Shown here: positions 37,224 to 49,197 of the stretch, piece by piece
How the letters are laid out: every line of letters starts with the position of its first letter
How positions within the stretch are numbered: position 1 is the first letter of the stretch
From: Acanthacorydalis orientalis
Lineage: Eukaryota; Arthropoda; Insecta; Megaloptera; Corydalidae
Direction: 5' to 3'
DNA: 64,000 bases
Assembly: GCA_034766995.1 (NCBI GenBank)
Contig: CM068317.1
Coordinates: 37,229,749-37,293,748, forward strand
The notes under the pieces: generated by a model
What the model saw: only the letters and a program-made list of their open reading frames with translations
What the model was told of the DNA's origin: nothing
The model's database searches: none
Program-made: the position numbers and the translations under genes

Positions 37224-37272
<49 letters not shown>
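37222..37272. repeat. (TA)n microsatellite
   Basis: A perfect TA tract of about 51 bp. A partial copy of the preceding arm (ATACTTCTAAAAGTATGTAT) follows it. Confidence 0.96.
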
Positions 37273-37276
<4 letters not shown>

Positions 37277-37880
37277 CTTCTAAAAGTATGTATATATTAT
37301 AACTAAGGTTTTTCAAATTTTATTTCTTCAAAAAAAAATTACATTACTTTATAATACATTTAAAAATTGAAGAAATCTGAAATTGAGAAACATGTCTAAC
37401 TAATTGCCTAGTGAGGAAATCTATCAATTTTTTTAAAAAGGAAATTACGCAGAAAGTAAACAGAACTAGCAGTAAAGGAAAGCATTAAAAATCGATTATA
37501 AGAACGAAAAACAGAAGTTCATTAACAAACACAAATAAATTAGATCCGTCAATATGAAAAAAATGAATATAAAACAAGTAAATTTTATAAAACACCGCCT
37601 ATCGAGAATTAATTCAATATGTAAATTTACAAACTATACTTACTAGAATGTAAATTCAACTTTTAATAATACAATTACCTCTTCATTTCGTCAACTCGAA
37701 TTAAAAAGATTAAGTGCAGTCCTAATGGCGAGAGTGGTAATATTTTAACTTATATAGTTGTAGTCTCCAAGTTTTCATGTCTACGTATAAAAACATGAAA
37801 ATAATATCATTTAGACTTGAATTCTATTAGATGATAATTACCATTTCAAAAGTTGTACTCAACTAATTGAAGGGAATTAG
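37273..37880. other. AT-rich non-coding stretch
   Basis: I see no gene or recognisable repeat here. Confidence 0.5.
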
Positions 37881-37884
37881 TCAC

Positions 37885-38130
37885 GCGGGTATATTTACTA
37901 ACGTATATAGAGAAATTGGTGTCTGAAGATGTACTTAGACAGCACTCGACACGACCACTTTGTTCAGTGCAAACCATTATAGATAGAATAGCCTCACCAG
38001 CACTATTATGTATGTTTGTATGTATGTAATGTGTACTGGTTCTCCTGTCCCGATCTACGGCTTATGTAAACATTGCGACCACTTCTAAGCAGCTCACGGC
38101 TCAATTTACATGTCCTAATATTCACATATG
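37885..38130. other. GC-elevated island
   Basis: A less AT-rich stretch with CAGCACTCGACACGACCACT and CCCGATCTACGGC-type words and a (TATG)n-like run near 38010. No coding structure is seen beyond an 80-codon frame completed by (TA)n. Confidence 0.3.
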
Positions 38131-38282
38131 CGATGGTGTCAAGAAAATTTATTCATGCGTTTATGGTACACAAGTTTCTATTGGAATTTTACTGAGACGG
38201 TCGTAGAATGTAAAGGGAATAATGTTAATCAAGACGCACAGATTCAATTTCATACGTACGACAATGAATACATCTCAACACG

Positions 38283-38285
<3 letters not shown>

Positions 38286-38327
<42 letters not shown>
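38286..38327. repeat. (TA)n microsatellite
   Basis: A perfect TA tract of about 42 bp. Confidence 0.96.
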
Positions 38328-38334
<7 letters not shown>

Positions 38335-38944
38335 AATGTACGTTCGTATACATTAACAACGATCCACTAGTTAACACAACAGACACGTAGTCGTAGGATT
38401 GTGAATTCCAGTACAATCTCCATGCTGTTATTGTTGGATATATTTACAGGGTTTGTTAGATTAATAACAGATCTTTCGTTAATACCTTAATAATTTTATG
38501 AATCTATTCACATATTTATCAGTTATTAGCTACGAATTTATTATTACGAATAATTTATTTATATATAAATATAACCAAACAATTATTCATATAATCAATA
38601 AAAATATTAAGAATGACTATCAAATAGGATAGGAACCAATGAGCAACAAAAAATTCTATGTCAGTAAATATAACAATATGTACAAGCGAACGTAAAAAAG
38701 ACAATCAAATGAAGTTATTTTGTTACATGCCACGCTTCATTACTTAAAACAATAAATTTAGTATTAAAATTTGAAGAACACATTCAGCTAAATGACAATT
38801 TAACAAGGGTGCCAGTTCTTCACTAACAGATATATAAAGAAGAACTTTTCTAATTTTTTCTACAGCATTTTTCTGTATAGAAGGAAAACCTGGGTTCTAG
38901 AAATACACTGCATAAAACGACTAAATTCATAACCGAAATATGAA

Positions 38945-39075
38945 CATAATAAATAATCGATTATTAATCATTTTTGATTGTTGATTAGGCGTATTTTAAT
39001 GGCAATGACATCATTCTCAGAATATTAACGTGAAGAGCATTGTTATTAGTGGCAATTTTGGATTATGAGGCGAGT
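38945..39075. mobile_element. Possible fold-back MITE fragment (family FB)
   Basis: AATAATCGATTATTAATCAT, then TTTTGATTGTTGATTAGG, resembles the inner arm of family FB. ATTTTAATGGCAATGACA and TTATTAGTGGCAATTTTGG nearby are partly complementary. Termini are not found, so this is tentative. Confidence 0.35.
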
Positions 39076-39369
39076 GAAAAAATCATATATAAAAGGAAAA
39101 TCGACGAATACTAATTGTAATCAAATAAATTTTAACAAAATATACGAGGACAACGCACTAAACTTGTCATATATGAACAAAAAAAAAGAAAAAAAATGTA
39201 GTAAACATACTACAATATAAATTATTCTTGATAAATATACCAAAAGAAAAAATCATGAGAAAAAGAGATAATATAACCAGGAAAGATCTTTTTGTTTGGA
39301 AACTTTAATAAATAACTACCAGATCTAACTTAAAGCATTTAATCCATTTAAATAGAATACACTATTAAA

Positions 39370-39497
39370 GCACTCAATAACCAATTCCCAGGTCTTCAGA
39401 TTTATGAATTATTAGCTTTATACATTTTTTCAGCAAATCATGTATACATCTAATAATTCATAAATCTGAAGATCTAGGAATTGGTTACTAAGTGAGC
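39370..39497. repeat. Long near-perfect hairpin
   Basis: The left arm (39370-39426) contains ACTCAATAACCAATTCC, then GGTCTTCAGATTTATGAATT, ATTAG. The right arm (39440-39497) is its inverse with a few mismatches (AATTCATAAATCTGAAGATC then GGAATTGGTTACTAAGTGAG). The loop is about 13 bases. It is far more symmetric than the FB elements and unrelated in sequence. It could be a small MITE, a recent inverted duplication, or a small-RNA precursor if transcribed. Confidence 0.8.
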
Positions 39498-40141
39498 CAA
39501 TAAGTCACTTCAATATACAATTAAGAAAATTTTTCAACATGAAATAAGTTTAAATATGTGTTATTATCAACTTTAAGCTTAAAATCTAAACGTTAACAAT
39601 CAATTTTTAATAAACTCGAAAATTAAATTATTCAAAACCAAATTGGAAAAAATAATACAATAAAGAAGACGTTGAAAAAGAAACTCCAAGATAGAAAAGT
39701 TGGTGATTTTTGATCACTTTCGATAGTTTAAAATTTATAGAAAAAATAAAAATATGAAAAATTTAGAATACAATAATTATTCATATATGATCAACAGAAA
39801 CAAAAAGAATCATTAAATAATTGTAACAAAAATATTAACAACAAATAACGTTTCACATTTAAGAAAAATACTAAAAAAATTGTACATACAGTAAGCCAGT
39901 TCTAGCTGTATAAGCTACTATAACGAAGATTTAAATAAAATTAAATCATTTTAATGTTAATTACTTAATAAATGTTGTTATGCATATTTAGTATAAATTA
40001 TTTCTACAAAATAAAATGAATGTCTTACTCGATATGATTGTTAATTTAGAATCTTAATAATACTAAAAATAAATAACGAAGGGTTTATGCATTGTAGTAA
40101 AAGTTATGAGTATACACACATGTATTTGTTTACAAACGTTC

Positions 40142-40154
<13 letters not shown>

Positions 40155-40194
<40 letters not shown>
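40155..40194. repeat. (TA)n microsatellite
   Basis: A perfect TA tract of about 40 bp. Confidence 0.96.
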
Positions 40195-40197
<3 letters not shown>

Positions 40198-40419
40198 TTG
40201 TTTAAAAAGCAGCTTATAATTCTTGTTAGCATGAAAATAAATTTCCATATCAATATTACTTACAATATTGTAACAGCACAGTGTACAGAGATATTGTTCC
40301 AGACGTCTAATTGAATTAATGTATTAAAAACAGCCTCAAACGTACTACTAACATGCAACCATACACGCAACTAGTATTTTAATCATTCAAGAAATAAAAA
40401 AAAAACTTTGCACACATAC

Positions 40420-40625
40420 GTATGTACTACATATCGCACCACAACGTAGGTAACACCAAACGAAATCCTTATCTGTAAACATTGTATAAAATGCAAATTC
40501 ACAAGTACTTTGCCGTTTGCTATGTCCGGCCAAACTTTAAAACAACACCGAGCCGTTAGTGTCATAACCTTTCGCTAGATGCCCATCCAACCATTCAACG
40601 AACCAGTGTCGTTCCTCGTAACATA
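40420..40625. other. GC-elevated island
   Basis: A less AT-rich stretch with CGCACCACAACGTAGGTAAC and CCGTTTGCTATGTCCGGCC. A 60-codon minus frame spans it without recognisable similarity. Confidence 0.3.
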
Positions 40626-41319
40626 CTTTTTTTTAGATGTACATAATTATTGATTATATTGTTTTAAGATTGAAGTAAAACTAAACCTAAATTTCAATGA
40701 TATTGTATTTCTTTTAATGCTTTTCTTTTCCTATTTAAATGAATTCTCGCAATGAAATCGATTTCAATGCGATCAACAAATCACTTTGATATTATTTAAT
40801 ATGAACTTCAGACAAACTGTCTTCAGTCATAAAAATGTATACGAAAAGTAAATGCGCATAATATCGCAAATCATTCGCTATACAGATATGTTCTATAAAT
40901 AATGTTTCTACGAAAAATAATATTATTTTAACCTTTCAGTTATACAAGAAAGTTATATTTTGTGTATATGTATATATATATATTGTATGTATGAATGTTT
41001 ATATATATATATATATATACACACACAAAATATTACATTTTTATATATTATACAAAAATCAATTCGTAATTAATTGAATTGAGAAAATTTTTACTTTAGC
41101 ATGAAATACAAATAATAATACAAATTGAGTAGTTTAAAAAATATATCAACACAAATGTATAGGAAGAAAATTTAGTAATTTTCAAATTGAACAATATTTT
41201 TTAAATTTAATAATTCAGAAAAAAATTAAAAAGATGATAAATATATGTTATCAATGTTACAAATTCTTAACTTTAACAAAAACCGTCCTTACAAAACTAA
41301 TCGATTTTTTACGGGTTGC
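40626..41319. other. AT-rich non-coding stretch
   Basis: I see no gene here. Short TA and AC tracts occur near 40970-41030. Confidence 0.5.
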
Positions 41320-41358
41320 TTTCTCTCTTTCTCTCTCTTTCTGTTTCTATCTCTCTCT

Positions 41359-41427
<69 letters not shown>
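41320..41427. repeat. (CT)n(TA)n compound microsatellite
   Basis: A CT-rich run (41320-41361) passes into a TA tract with one G interruption at 41391. On the minus strand it is (TA)n(GA)n, the same order as at 33757 and 41703. Confidence 0.95.
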
Positions 41428-41428
<1 letters not shown>

Positions 41429-41444
41429 TACATATGTAATAAGA

Positions 41445-41698
41445 AGAGTGAAGAATCTGAAATGAAAATGGGTGGAATATGTTGTAAGAAGAGAAGACAA
41501 CCGATGGACAACAGAAATTACTAACTAGGAACCAATAAATATAAAAAGACCAAGAGAGAGATTAATGAACAGATGGGCTAAAAAATGAAATTGTTATTAT
41601 AAACAGTGGAAACGAAAGGCATTCAGTCATACAAAATAGAAAATCATGGAAGAAGTTTTCATCCCACAGTGGATTAACAGAGGCTGCTGCTGCTGGTG

Positions 41699-41700
<2 letters not shown>
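41445..41700 (+). pseudogene. LINE 3'-end relic (reverse transcriptase C-terminus)
   Basis: Around 41499-41585 one frame gives NRWTTEITN-stop-EPINIKRPRERL, MNRWAKK, matching the LINE tail pattern RWTxxIxxWxPxxxKRPxGRPxxRWxDEI. About 41590-41700 gives QWKRKAFSHTK then EEVFIPQWINRGCCCW, matching the final WxxxEEAFxQQWINxG motif. At least two stops and a frameshift break it. A GCTGCTGCTGCTGGTGGTGA run closes the homology, as in LINEs with short-repeat tails. Only the C-terminal end is present, as expected of 5'-truncated copies. The clade is uncertain (RTE-like is possible). Confidence 0.75.

Positions 41701-41701
<1 letters not shown>

Positions 41702-41772
<71 letters not shown>
41702..41772. 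repeat. (TA)n(GA)n compound microsatellite
   Basis: TA tract 41702-41746 followed by (GA)n to about 41772, beginning directly at the 3' terminus of the LINE relic. Confidence 0.96.
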
Positions 41773-41776
<4 letters not shown>

Positions 41777-42029
41777 GAAAAGAAGAATAAATAAAGAAAT
41801 ATACTAAAAAATAATTAATTTAAAATCTATAAAAGTAAGCCAATGGATACTTCGAGTATAAGAATAAAATTTAAATTAAAATAATTACTATTGCATACTG
41901 ACATAAAAATGGCACACTAATGTATAAAAAATATTTAGGCTCAAAGTGTAACATGATTTAGAAATTATTGCAGCAATAAGGAATGTTTTTTTTTTAAAAA
42001 AAAATAAATACATTTGCACGATTTTGCAT

Positions 42030-42315
42030 AAACGAAAGTTACGCCAATGAAGTTAACCATCCGCCCACAGTACGAAAACCATCTGAACTGACCTGTGAAA
42101 CACGGACTCTTTTTAACAGGCGACACAAGCCTCTTCATTCTCACACCATCGCTAATATAAACACCACACTCTCTACGGTTTCTGCAGCCATCTTCATTTG
42201 CATTTTAACATTGTGCCGTTGATGTCGTAGTATACCGTTTCGCCAGCACGAAATAAACGCTGCCGTTAATGTGCTTCGTCCACATTTCACATACTATAAA
42301 ATCGTCCGTTATTGA
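42030..42315. other. GC-elevated island
   Basis: About 280 bp richer in G+C on a pyrimidine-rich strand (CATCCGCCCACAGTACG, CTCTACGGTTTCTGCAGCC, TTTCGCCAGCACG). No open frame above 60 codons. TGCCGTTGATG and TGCCGTTAATG form a near-repeat ~45 bp apart. Candidate regulatory DNA or a non-coding exon. Confidence 0.35.
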
Positions 42316-43403
42316 TGCAATAAAATTTGTGTTTATGTTTATAAAAGTGCGGTTACCTCTCATTTTGTCATCGTCGGTCAGTATTTGAATACGAAATATA
42401 TGCTATTGTGATAGTATAAACGGGAAGTTAAACAGATCCAATTTGATTGGTAATTTTTTTTATCCAGTGTGGAGGTGATATTTTATTGATACAAATCTCG
42501 ACGAATAAATAAGAAATTATTTTTATTCCAGCCTTTAGTACACTACTAAAAGGTATTAGTATAATTAAACATTGACTCATATTTAAAGATTTGAAAAATA
42601 GTGTAAAAACGATATGTTAAATGTTGCTATAATATCTAATACAATTTTTTTTAACGTAGAAAATAGAACAGAAGATACAGAAAGATGAACTTTAAGATGC
42701 GTCTAGAAAATAGTACAAATGACCAATATCCGTTTGTTAAATTTCTGGTATAGTATTTCTAACACAAATAGAATGTGTTACAAAATATTTTTCAGAAAAA
42801 TTATTTAATTTAATAAATGGAAATAATACTTTATAATAAATAAACTAAATCCAAAGAACGTTGAAAATGATAGAGAAAAAATTACTAAATAAGAATAATT
42901 TCAATGATTTTTCTTATATATGAATGTCCACAAAGATCAAATAGAAATAATCAAACGTCTATGTAGGATATTTATTTTACTCATAGAATATTTAAGTCAT
43001 TAATACTAATTAAACTTTTTTGAAAGTTTAGACATTAAATTACTGGAAAATGTCAGAAACTAAATTTAAATTATTTATTAAGAAAGACAAACGATTATTA
43101 ATGTAATAGGTCTTTCATAACGAAATTGAATGACTAGGACATTGATATGAAAGATTTAAAAGGATAAGAATCTTAAAATCATTTGCCTTAATCAATTTTT
43201 TTAACACTAACGAAAATATATACCATTTTCTCATAAATACAATGAAATTTCCGTATAACTAAGTTCCTTAGCTATAATTAACAGAAAGAAATTGCTGCTG
43301 GTAGCTTCACCGTGTGTTTTAAATATTTTAATATTTTTTCTTATTATTAAAAAAATCTAGCTAGAATCAAGATTTCCATATTTGTTATATAGATTTTTAT
43401 TTA
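42316..43403. other. AT-rich non-coding stretch
   Basis: I see no gene here. GTATTTGAATAC near 42380 is a short near-palindrome. Confidence 0.5.

Positions 43404-44273
<870 letters not shown>

Positions 44274-44323
<50 letters not shown>
44274..44323. repeat. (TA)n microsatellite with symmetric ends
   Basis: A perfect TA tract of about 50 bp bounded on both sides by TGCA, so the whole block is self-complementary. Confidence 0.96.
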
Positions 44324-44326
<3 letters not shown>

Positions 44327-45492
44327 TTTATATGAGTGTGTTTGCGCCGTATCATAAAATGTTTAAGTCAGATATCTACTAAACATCAAACTATTATCAC
44401 CACCATTCATCTTGTAGCTACTGTTGTATTCATTCAAGTAAAACGGACCTACAAGCTATATTTTTTGTTTGTTTCATTTACAACGACATCTTTTGTAAAT
44501 GAACCTTTTAAAATAGTGATATTTTATGTACATTAAAAAAATAGTGAAAATGTTACAGAGATATTTATACGTGACAGAATACTTTAAGTGGTTTTTTTGA
44601 AACATTGAATTTAGATGCATTAGGTTCTTGAAAATAAATAAAATGACTAAATACCATATACACATAAACATCTGGTCTGATATTTTTAAAACGTTTAAAT
44701 AAACGAAGCAATATGGAATATATTAACTTCATGTATCGTACAGTAATGAATTTTGAAACATGCTAATCAAAACAATTTAAACAATACGTCTACTAATAGA
44801 TCAACAAAGACTAGACAATTTCCGGATTCAGAACTAAGTACTTCGATATTTACTATTTAAATGAATACTTATTTATTAAAACTGTAATACTCGAATTTTA
44901 CATTTAGATAAGTTTTAAGATTTTAAAATAAATATTGTTAGTGCCAAAATTAGCGATATTAAATAACAGGAACAATAAAACATAAAATACTTAAAAAATA
45001 GATCGTATGGATCATTAGTAAGTATTTATTAACTTTCCATTAAGATTGAAATTTTCTCCATTTAAAATATTATTTAAAATATTTTTGATATATATATATA
45101 TATAATCTGCATTGCAATTATTATTAAGTAGATTACCGATGACCACGTGGATGAAAATCTCTTAATGTAATGCATAACTTGGAGTTAAATATTTTAACAA
45201 ATTTTTGTTTCATTCTTGATACTGAAATCATCATTTATTATATTATTGTACTAAAGTGTCAGTTTTTCAAGTACTTTGTTTTAATTACTAATTAATTTAT
45301 AATACAAAAAGTAGACAAAAAGAGTACAAATCGTCCTTAAAATAAAAAATACAGCATTATAAGATAACGATTTCTTAGCTGATACATTTAACGAAATTCT
45401 ATTTTTAAAATACGTTAAAATTCTATAAATATTTCCTTAATAAATTATAACTAGGGTTATTTCATTTTAAAATAGAACACTTTGACATGTTT
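44324..45492. other. AT-rich non-coding stretch
   Basis: I see no gene here. Frames of 65-66 codons near 44336-44671 overlap on opposite strands and match nothing. Confidence 0.5.
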
Positions 45493-46008
45493 TATTGAGT
45501 GTAAAAAGTAATTAAGTGCTTTTAAATTGAATCAATCAATCATAACTCTGTTTTAAATTAAAATATTTACTCGTCGTTTTAGAATTTTAAAGTTCCAACC
45601 TTAACATTTAAAATCATTACATATCGTGTCCAATCAGTTGGCATAACCTCGCAAAAACATGGTGAATACAGTGGAATCCAAAAAGTAGCATATTAGGTAT
45701 TGCATGATTTTCGCATCACAGTTGAAAAAAAGGCAACCGAAACCGTGGAAATGATTTGTTTCGCTTTGGGGGAAGGTGTTACGACACAGAAAATGTGCAA
45801 AAAAATGCTAGAACCGTGGAAGAGGTCCGAAAATACATCACGACTTCATCAACACAAAGCAGTCATCTTTTTTCGACAAGGTTTTTTGTCAATTACCTGA
45901 CAGATACAGCAAAGTTATACGCAATAATTAGGATTGAAATGTATTTCATTTTTCTGTAAATTGCCATGTTCTATAAAAAAGGCACCAAATTAATTTTTAC
46001 ACCTGATA
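45493..46008 (+). mobile_element. Mariner-like MITE, copy 5
   Basis: A complete 516-bp copy. The 5' end TATTGAGTGTAAAAAGTAAT then TAAGTGCTTTTAAATTGAAT and the 3' end GGCACCAAATTAATTTTTAC then ACCTGATA are the family TIRs. It has the best-preserved coding remnant (45700-45900): FRITVEKKATETVEMICF, ALGEGVTTQKMCKKMLEP, WKRSEN fits the first helix-turn-helix plus the W-x-x-x-F/W-x-S-G-D linker of mariner transposases. A +1 shift later gives FFDKVFCQLPDRYSKVIRNN, the C-terminal motif. The ~250 residues between, with the DDD catalytic triad, are missing. Confidence 0.9.
45700..45900 (+). pseudogene. Mariner transposase N-terminal relic, best preserved
   Basis: A 66-codon frame within MITE copy 5. 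Residues ~1-40 match the first DNA-binding helix-turn-helix of mariner transposases (EKKATETVEMICFALGEGVT). KMCKKMLEPWKRSEN matches the region where the family has a conserved W-F/F-K-S-G-D. The frame leaves homology at TSRLHQ, the deletion junction. The upstream family leader is out of frame by a stop near 45690. If translated, it could bind TIR DNA but not cut it. Translation is speculative. Confidence 0.65.
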
Positions 46009-47139
46009 TTAAATGAAATATGTTTTAAATTGAAATATTTATGTTGTTTTATAACGCATTTTACATGTTGCCTTTCGTTTTTAATAATAATATTAGTGGC
46101 TACATTAATAAAAAAAAATACTTTAGAAGTATTCTAAGTGACCCACATGTAATTAATCGAAAATTAAATAAGAACGTATTAAAATTATTTTACAATGAAA
46201 AAAGGAATTTATTCAAAACTTAAATACTAATTGTCTAATAATTACATCATTATTATAATTAATAATGTAAATTACTCATATATTTATAAGTGTATTTCAA
46301 TGAAAATATGTTCATTCTGTAAAAAGAAACAATCTTTTTCTTTTAAAAAAATCTAAATTTCATATTAATTTTATTACCTAGAAAAAGTAAATATATAAGA
46401 CTGAAATTTTTCAAGGCGATTGCGTTCTAAATGAAGTCGTTTTTAATCGCATAATCCAGTTATCGAAGTTAATAATAGCATTTACGTTCAAGACATTTCC
46501 AAGTTTCGGTTGTATAACACTAAATATTTTAAATTTTATTATGAAATAAATAAGCATAAAAATACCACTGAAATATAACAACTCAAGTGAAAAATAGTGT
46601 TAAATATATTGTATATTTAAAAATATGTGTCACATAAAATTACCATTAACTTTATTAAAAATATTAACTCTGTAATCATAAAAAAACGAAGTTAAAAAAT
46701 AGTTCGAAATTTATATGACATGCTGCGTTTGAAACAGCTGTCAGCTTATAAATATTGATCAAATATAATATCTTCGAAACAACCAGCGGGTAAGTTTTAA
46801 ATTTCCACATAAATAATAAAGAGAATATAAAAATATGACACTTTAGCGCTATATATAAATTCTTGCTTCGTACTGCTAGAGAGACACATATTCTTTTTTT
46901 CGAAATGCATTCCAGAAATGACTGCATTTCCTGATTTACTGCACGTTTCGGCCGATAAAAATATGATAAATATCTCATTTAATATTTTTAAAAGTACACA
47001 ATTCGCTCATATATGTTTATATTTGCAGAATATTTATTAAACATTAAACAAGATTAGCCATAAAACGCATTAAACAGATATTTCAGAATAAATATATAAA
47101 CAGTTACAATGCATAAGTATATATTTCTTTATAAAAATG

Positions 47140-47142
<3 letters not shown>
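46009..47142. other. AT-rich non-coding stretch
   Basis: I see no gene here. A 100-codon minus frame (46676-46978) begins MRYLSYFYRPKRAVNQEMQS and matches no family I know. It is the second-longest frame free of (TA)n and could be checked for conservation. Confidence 0.5.

Positions 47143-47196
<54 letters not shown>
47143..47196. repeat. (TA)n microsatellite
   Basis: A perfect TA tract of about 54 bp. Confidence 0.97.
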
Positions 47197-47200
<4 letters not shown>

Positions 47201-47989
47201 ATTTTTTACATTTTACTTACTAACATACAGTTATTTACTTTGAATCAGATAAAAGCTCAAAAGTATATTTAAATGTTATTGGGCGAATTTCATATTATTT
47301 TAATACGTTTCGTATCATGATGCTTTTTTAAAACTATAAACATACATAACTCGATTGTATTATAATACCTCTCTTGAATTTCGAAACTATTTAATAAAAA
47401 AAAAGAAAAAAAACAAGGAAAGAAAATATTGTAAGAAAAATTTCGCAATTATACATTCGAACTCATAACAATTATTGTTGTTAATGAAGAAATATATAAA
47501 CAGCTTTAAAAAAATAAAATAATACATAACTAGCTTCTAAAAATTTAACAATATTTTAAACAATTATTTTTTTTTAAATTTAATAATAAATATATACAAA
47601 ATAAGTTCACTCTTTACATTATCTATATGTTATAATAATTGAGAAAAACAATATAAAAATCTGTCTACCACAAAAAAAAAGAAAATAAAGTTATGATACG
47701 TTTTAAGAGACGCACAACCAATAAAAAAGGTTATCCTCCGAAGATCAATAAAAAGTAAATAATATATAAGTTGTTCTTAGAAAAACATTGTCTGTGTCTC
47801 TTTGATACATATTAGTTTTAAATATTTAGAAAAAAAATACAGAAAGATGGAATTACTGGATTCTGTTATGAAATTTAGAATTGATGTTTAAATTTTCAAA
47901 ATATATTGACCTGAATTTTCATGGAATATAAAAATGAAAAGATAGAAAGCTTACTTTTAAATAAAATTGTTTTATGTATAAACTGAAAA

Positions 47990-47992
<3 letters not shown>
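47197..47992. other. AT-rich non-coding stretch
   Basis: I see no gene here. Several A-rich runs lie near 47397-47420 and 47670. Confidence 0.5.
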
Positions 47993-48038
<46 letters not shown>

Positions 48039-48047
48039 TATACATAC
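47993..48047. repeat. (TA)n with TACA units
   Basis: TA tract 47993-48032 followed by TACATATATATACATACA-like units. Confidence 0.93.
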
Positions 48048-48632
48048 ATTTTTATAACAATTGTATATATTATTAATAATCATATTCGTTCTTATATATT
48101 TATAGAACTTTTAGAATTTAAATGTTTGCTATAAAAAAGCTCATTGTTCATTCAAAACAATCGATTTTCTAATAAAATGTGTTATAAACTTATAATTATG
48201 CACATGGCACATTAAATTAAATTAGACAGATCAATATCACTAAACTACGAACATGCATAAAGTACTCATATATTTAATTATTTTTTTATGTCGAAGCTAT
48301 AATAAATATAAATAAGTTATAATTTTTAAGATTGCAATGATAAAATAGTGAAAATACTGAAAAATTTATAATACAATCATTAATTTTCTGTTTCTGAATG
48401 TTAGAAAGAATGTACATATGGAATTTGTTGTTGCATTTTTCATCTAGGTATTTTAAAATTAACTCAGTTCGGAAAGGGACAGACAAGTATTACATAAAGA
48501 CAATCTTCTACTTCACCTGAGTTACAGTTTCTACATAGTGAAAAGAGATCCTAGTTATACTTAATGCCTCTTGATATTATTTTAAAATTTTTAGTACCCA
48601 TAACTCTTAATTGACTAAAAACGGTGGTTTTA
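48048..48632. other. AT-rich non-coding stretch
   Basis: I see no gene or recognisable repeat here. Confidence 0.5.
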
Positions 48633-48634
48633 TA

Positions 48635-49194
48635 TTGAGTTGGTAAGAAAATAATTGCGGTTTTTATTCTCTGAATTCTTACCTTAACTTTTTTCAATGA
48701 AAGAGTCATTTCTTAATATTTATATCAATATCATTTTAAAGTGCATTTTTCATCTGTATTTTCATAATATCGACTTTGGTTTTATTAATAATTTTGCTTC
48801 AAATTGGGTTATATTATATAATGAATTAAAGATCGAAGAGAAGCAAATAAGAGTAAATTTTTATATGAGTTCAAAATGGGTGGTAAGGCAGCAGAAACTG
48901 CTCGTCAACGAAACGATGCTTTTGATGTGAGTATTGTTAAAGAAAGTATGGTGAAATGGTGGTTCCAAAAATTTCGTGCTGGAGACGAGAACCTTGAAGA
49001 TGAGAACGATCACGGGAGTCCTTCAGTTCATAATCGCCAGCTGAAGGCGTTATTTGAACCAAAATGACGCTTAACAATTCGAGAACTTACCCAAAAGTTA
49101 GGCGTTAGACATTCAACAGCTTTAGACCACTTAAATTAAAAAATGTATATGAATCTAAAGGTCATAAACCGCAATTATTTTTCTACCAATCTGA
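48635..49194 (+). mobile_element. Internally deleted mariner element (second family)
   Basis: A 560-bp element flanked by TA (48633-48634 and 49195-49196). The 5' TIR is TTGAGTTGGTAAGAAAATAA then TTGCGGTTTTTA. The 3' TIR (TAAACCGCAATTATTTTTCT then ACCAATCTGA) is its inverse. Between them is coding sequence for the transposase DNA-binding half: first helix-turn-helix, linker and second helix-turn-helix. It then passes directly to the 3' end, without the DDD catalytic domain. The termini differ clearly from the 45.5-kb MITE family, so two mariner lineages have been active here. It cannot transpose by itself. Confidence 0.9.
48820..49137 (+). pseudogene. Mariner transposase relic (DNA-binding half)
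   Basis: The frame opens as KIEEKQIRV, then shifts by one base. 48876-49067 reads GGKAAETARQRNDAF, ESMVKWWFQKFRAGDENLED, then HGSPSVHNRQLKALFE: the first helix-turn-helix, the conserved WWFxKFRxGDExLED block and the G-x-P-S linker of mariner transposases. A TGA at 49065 interrupts it. The same frame continues RLTIRELTQKLGVRHSTALD, the second helix-turn-helix, ending in a stop near 49137. No catalytic aspartates remain. The frameshift and stop show it is not functional as read. Confidence 0.88.
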
Positions 49195-49197
49195 TAT

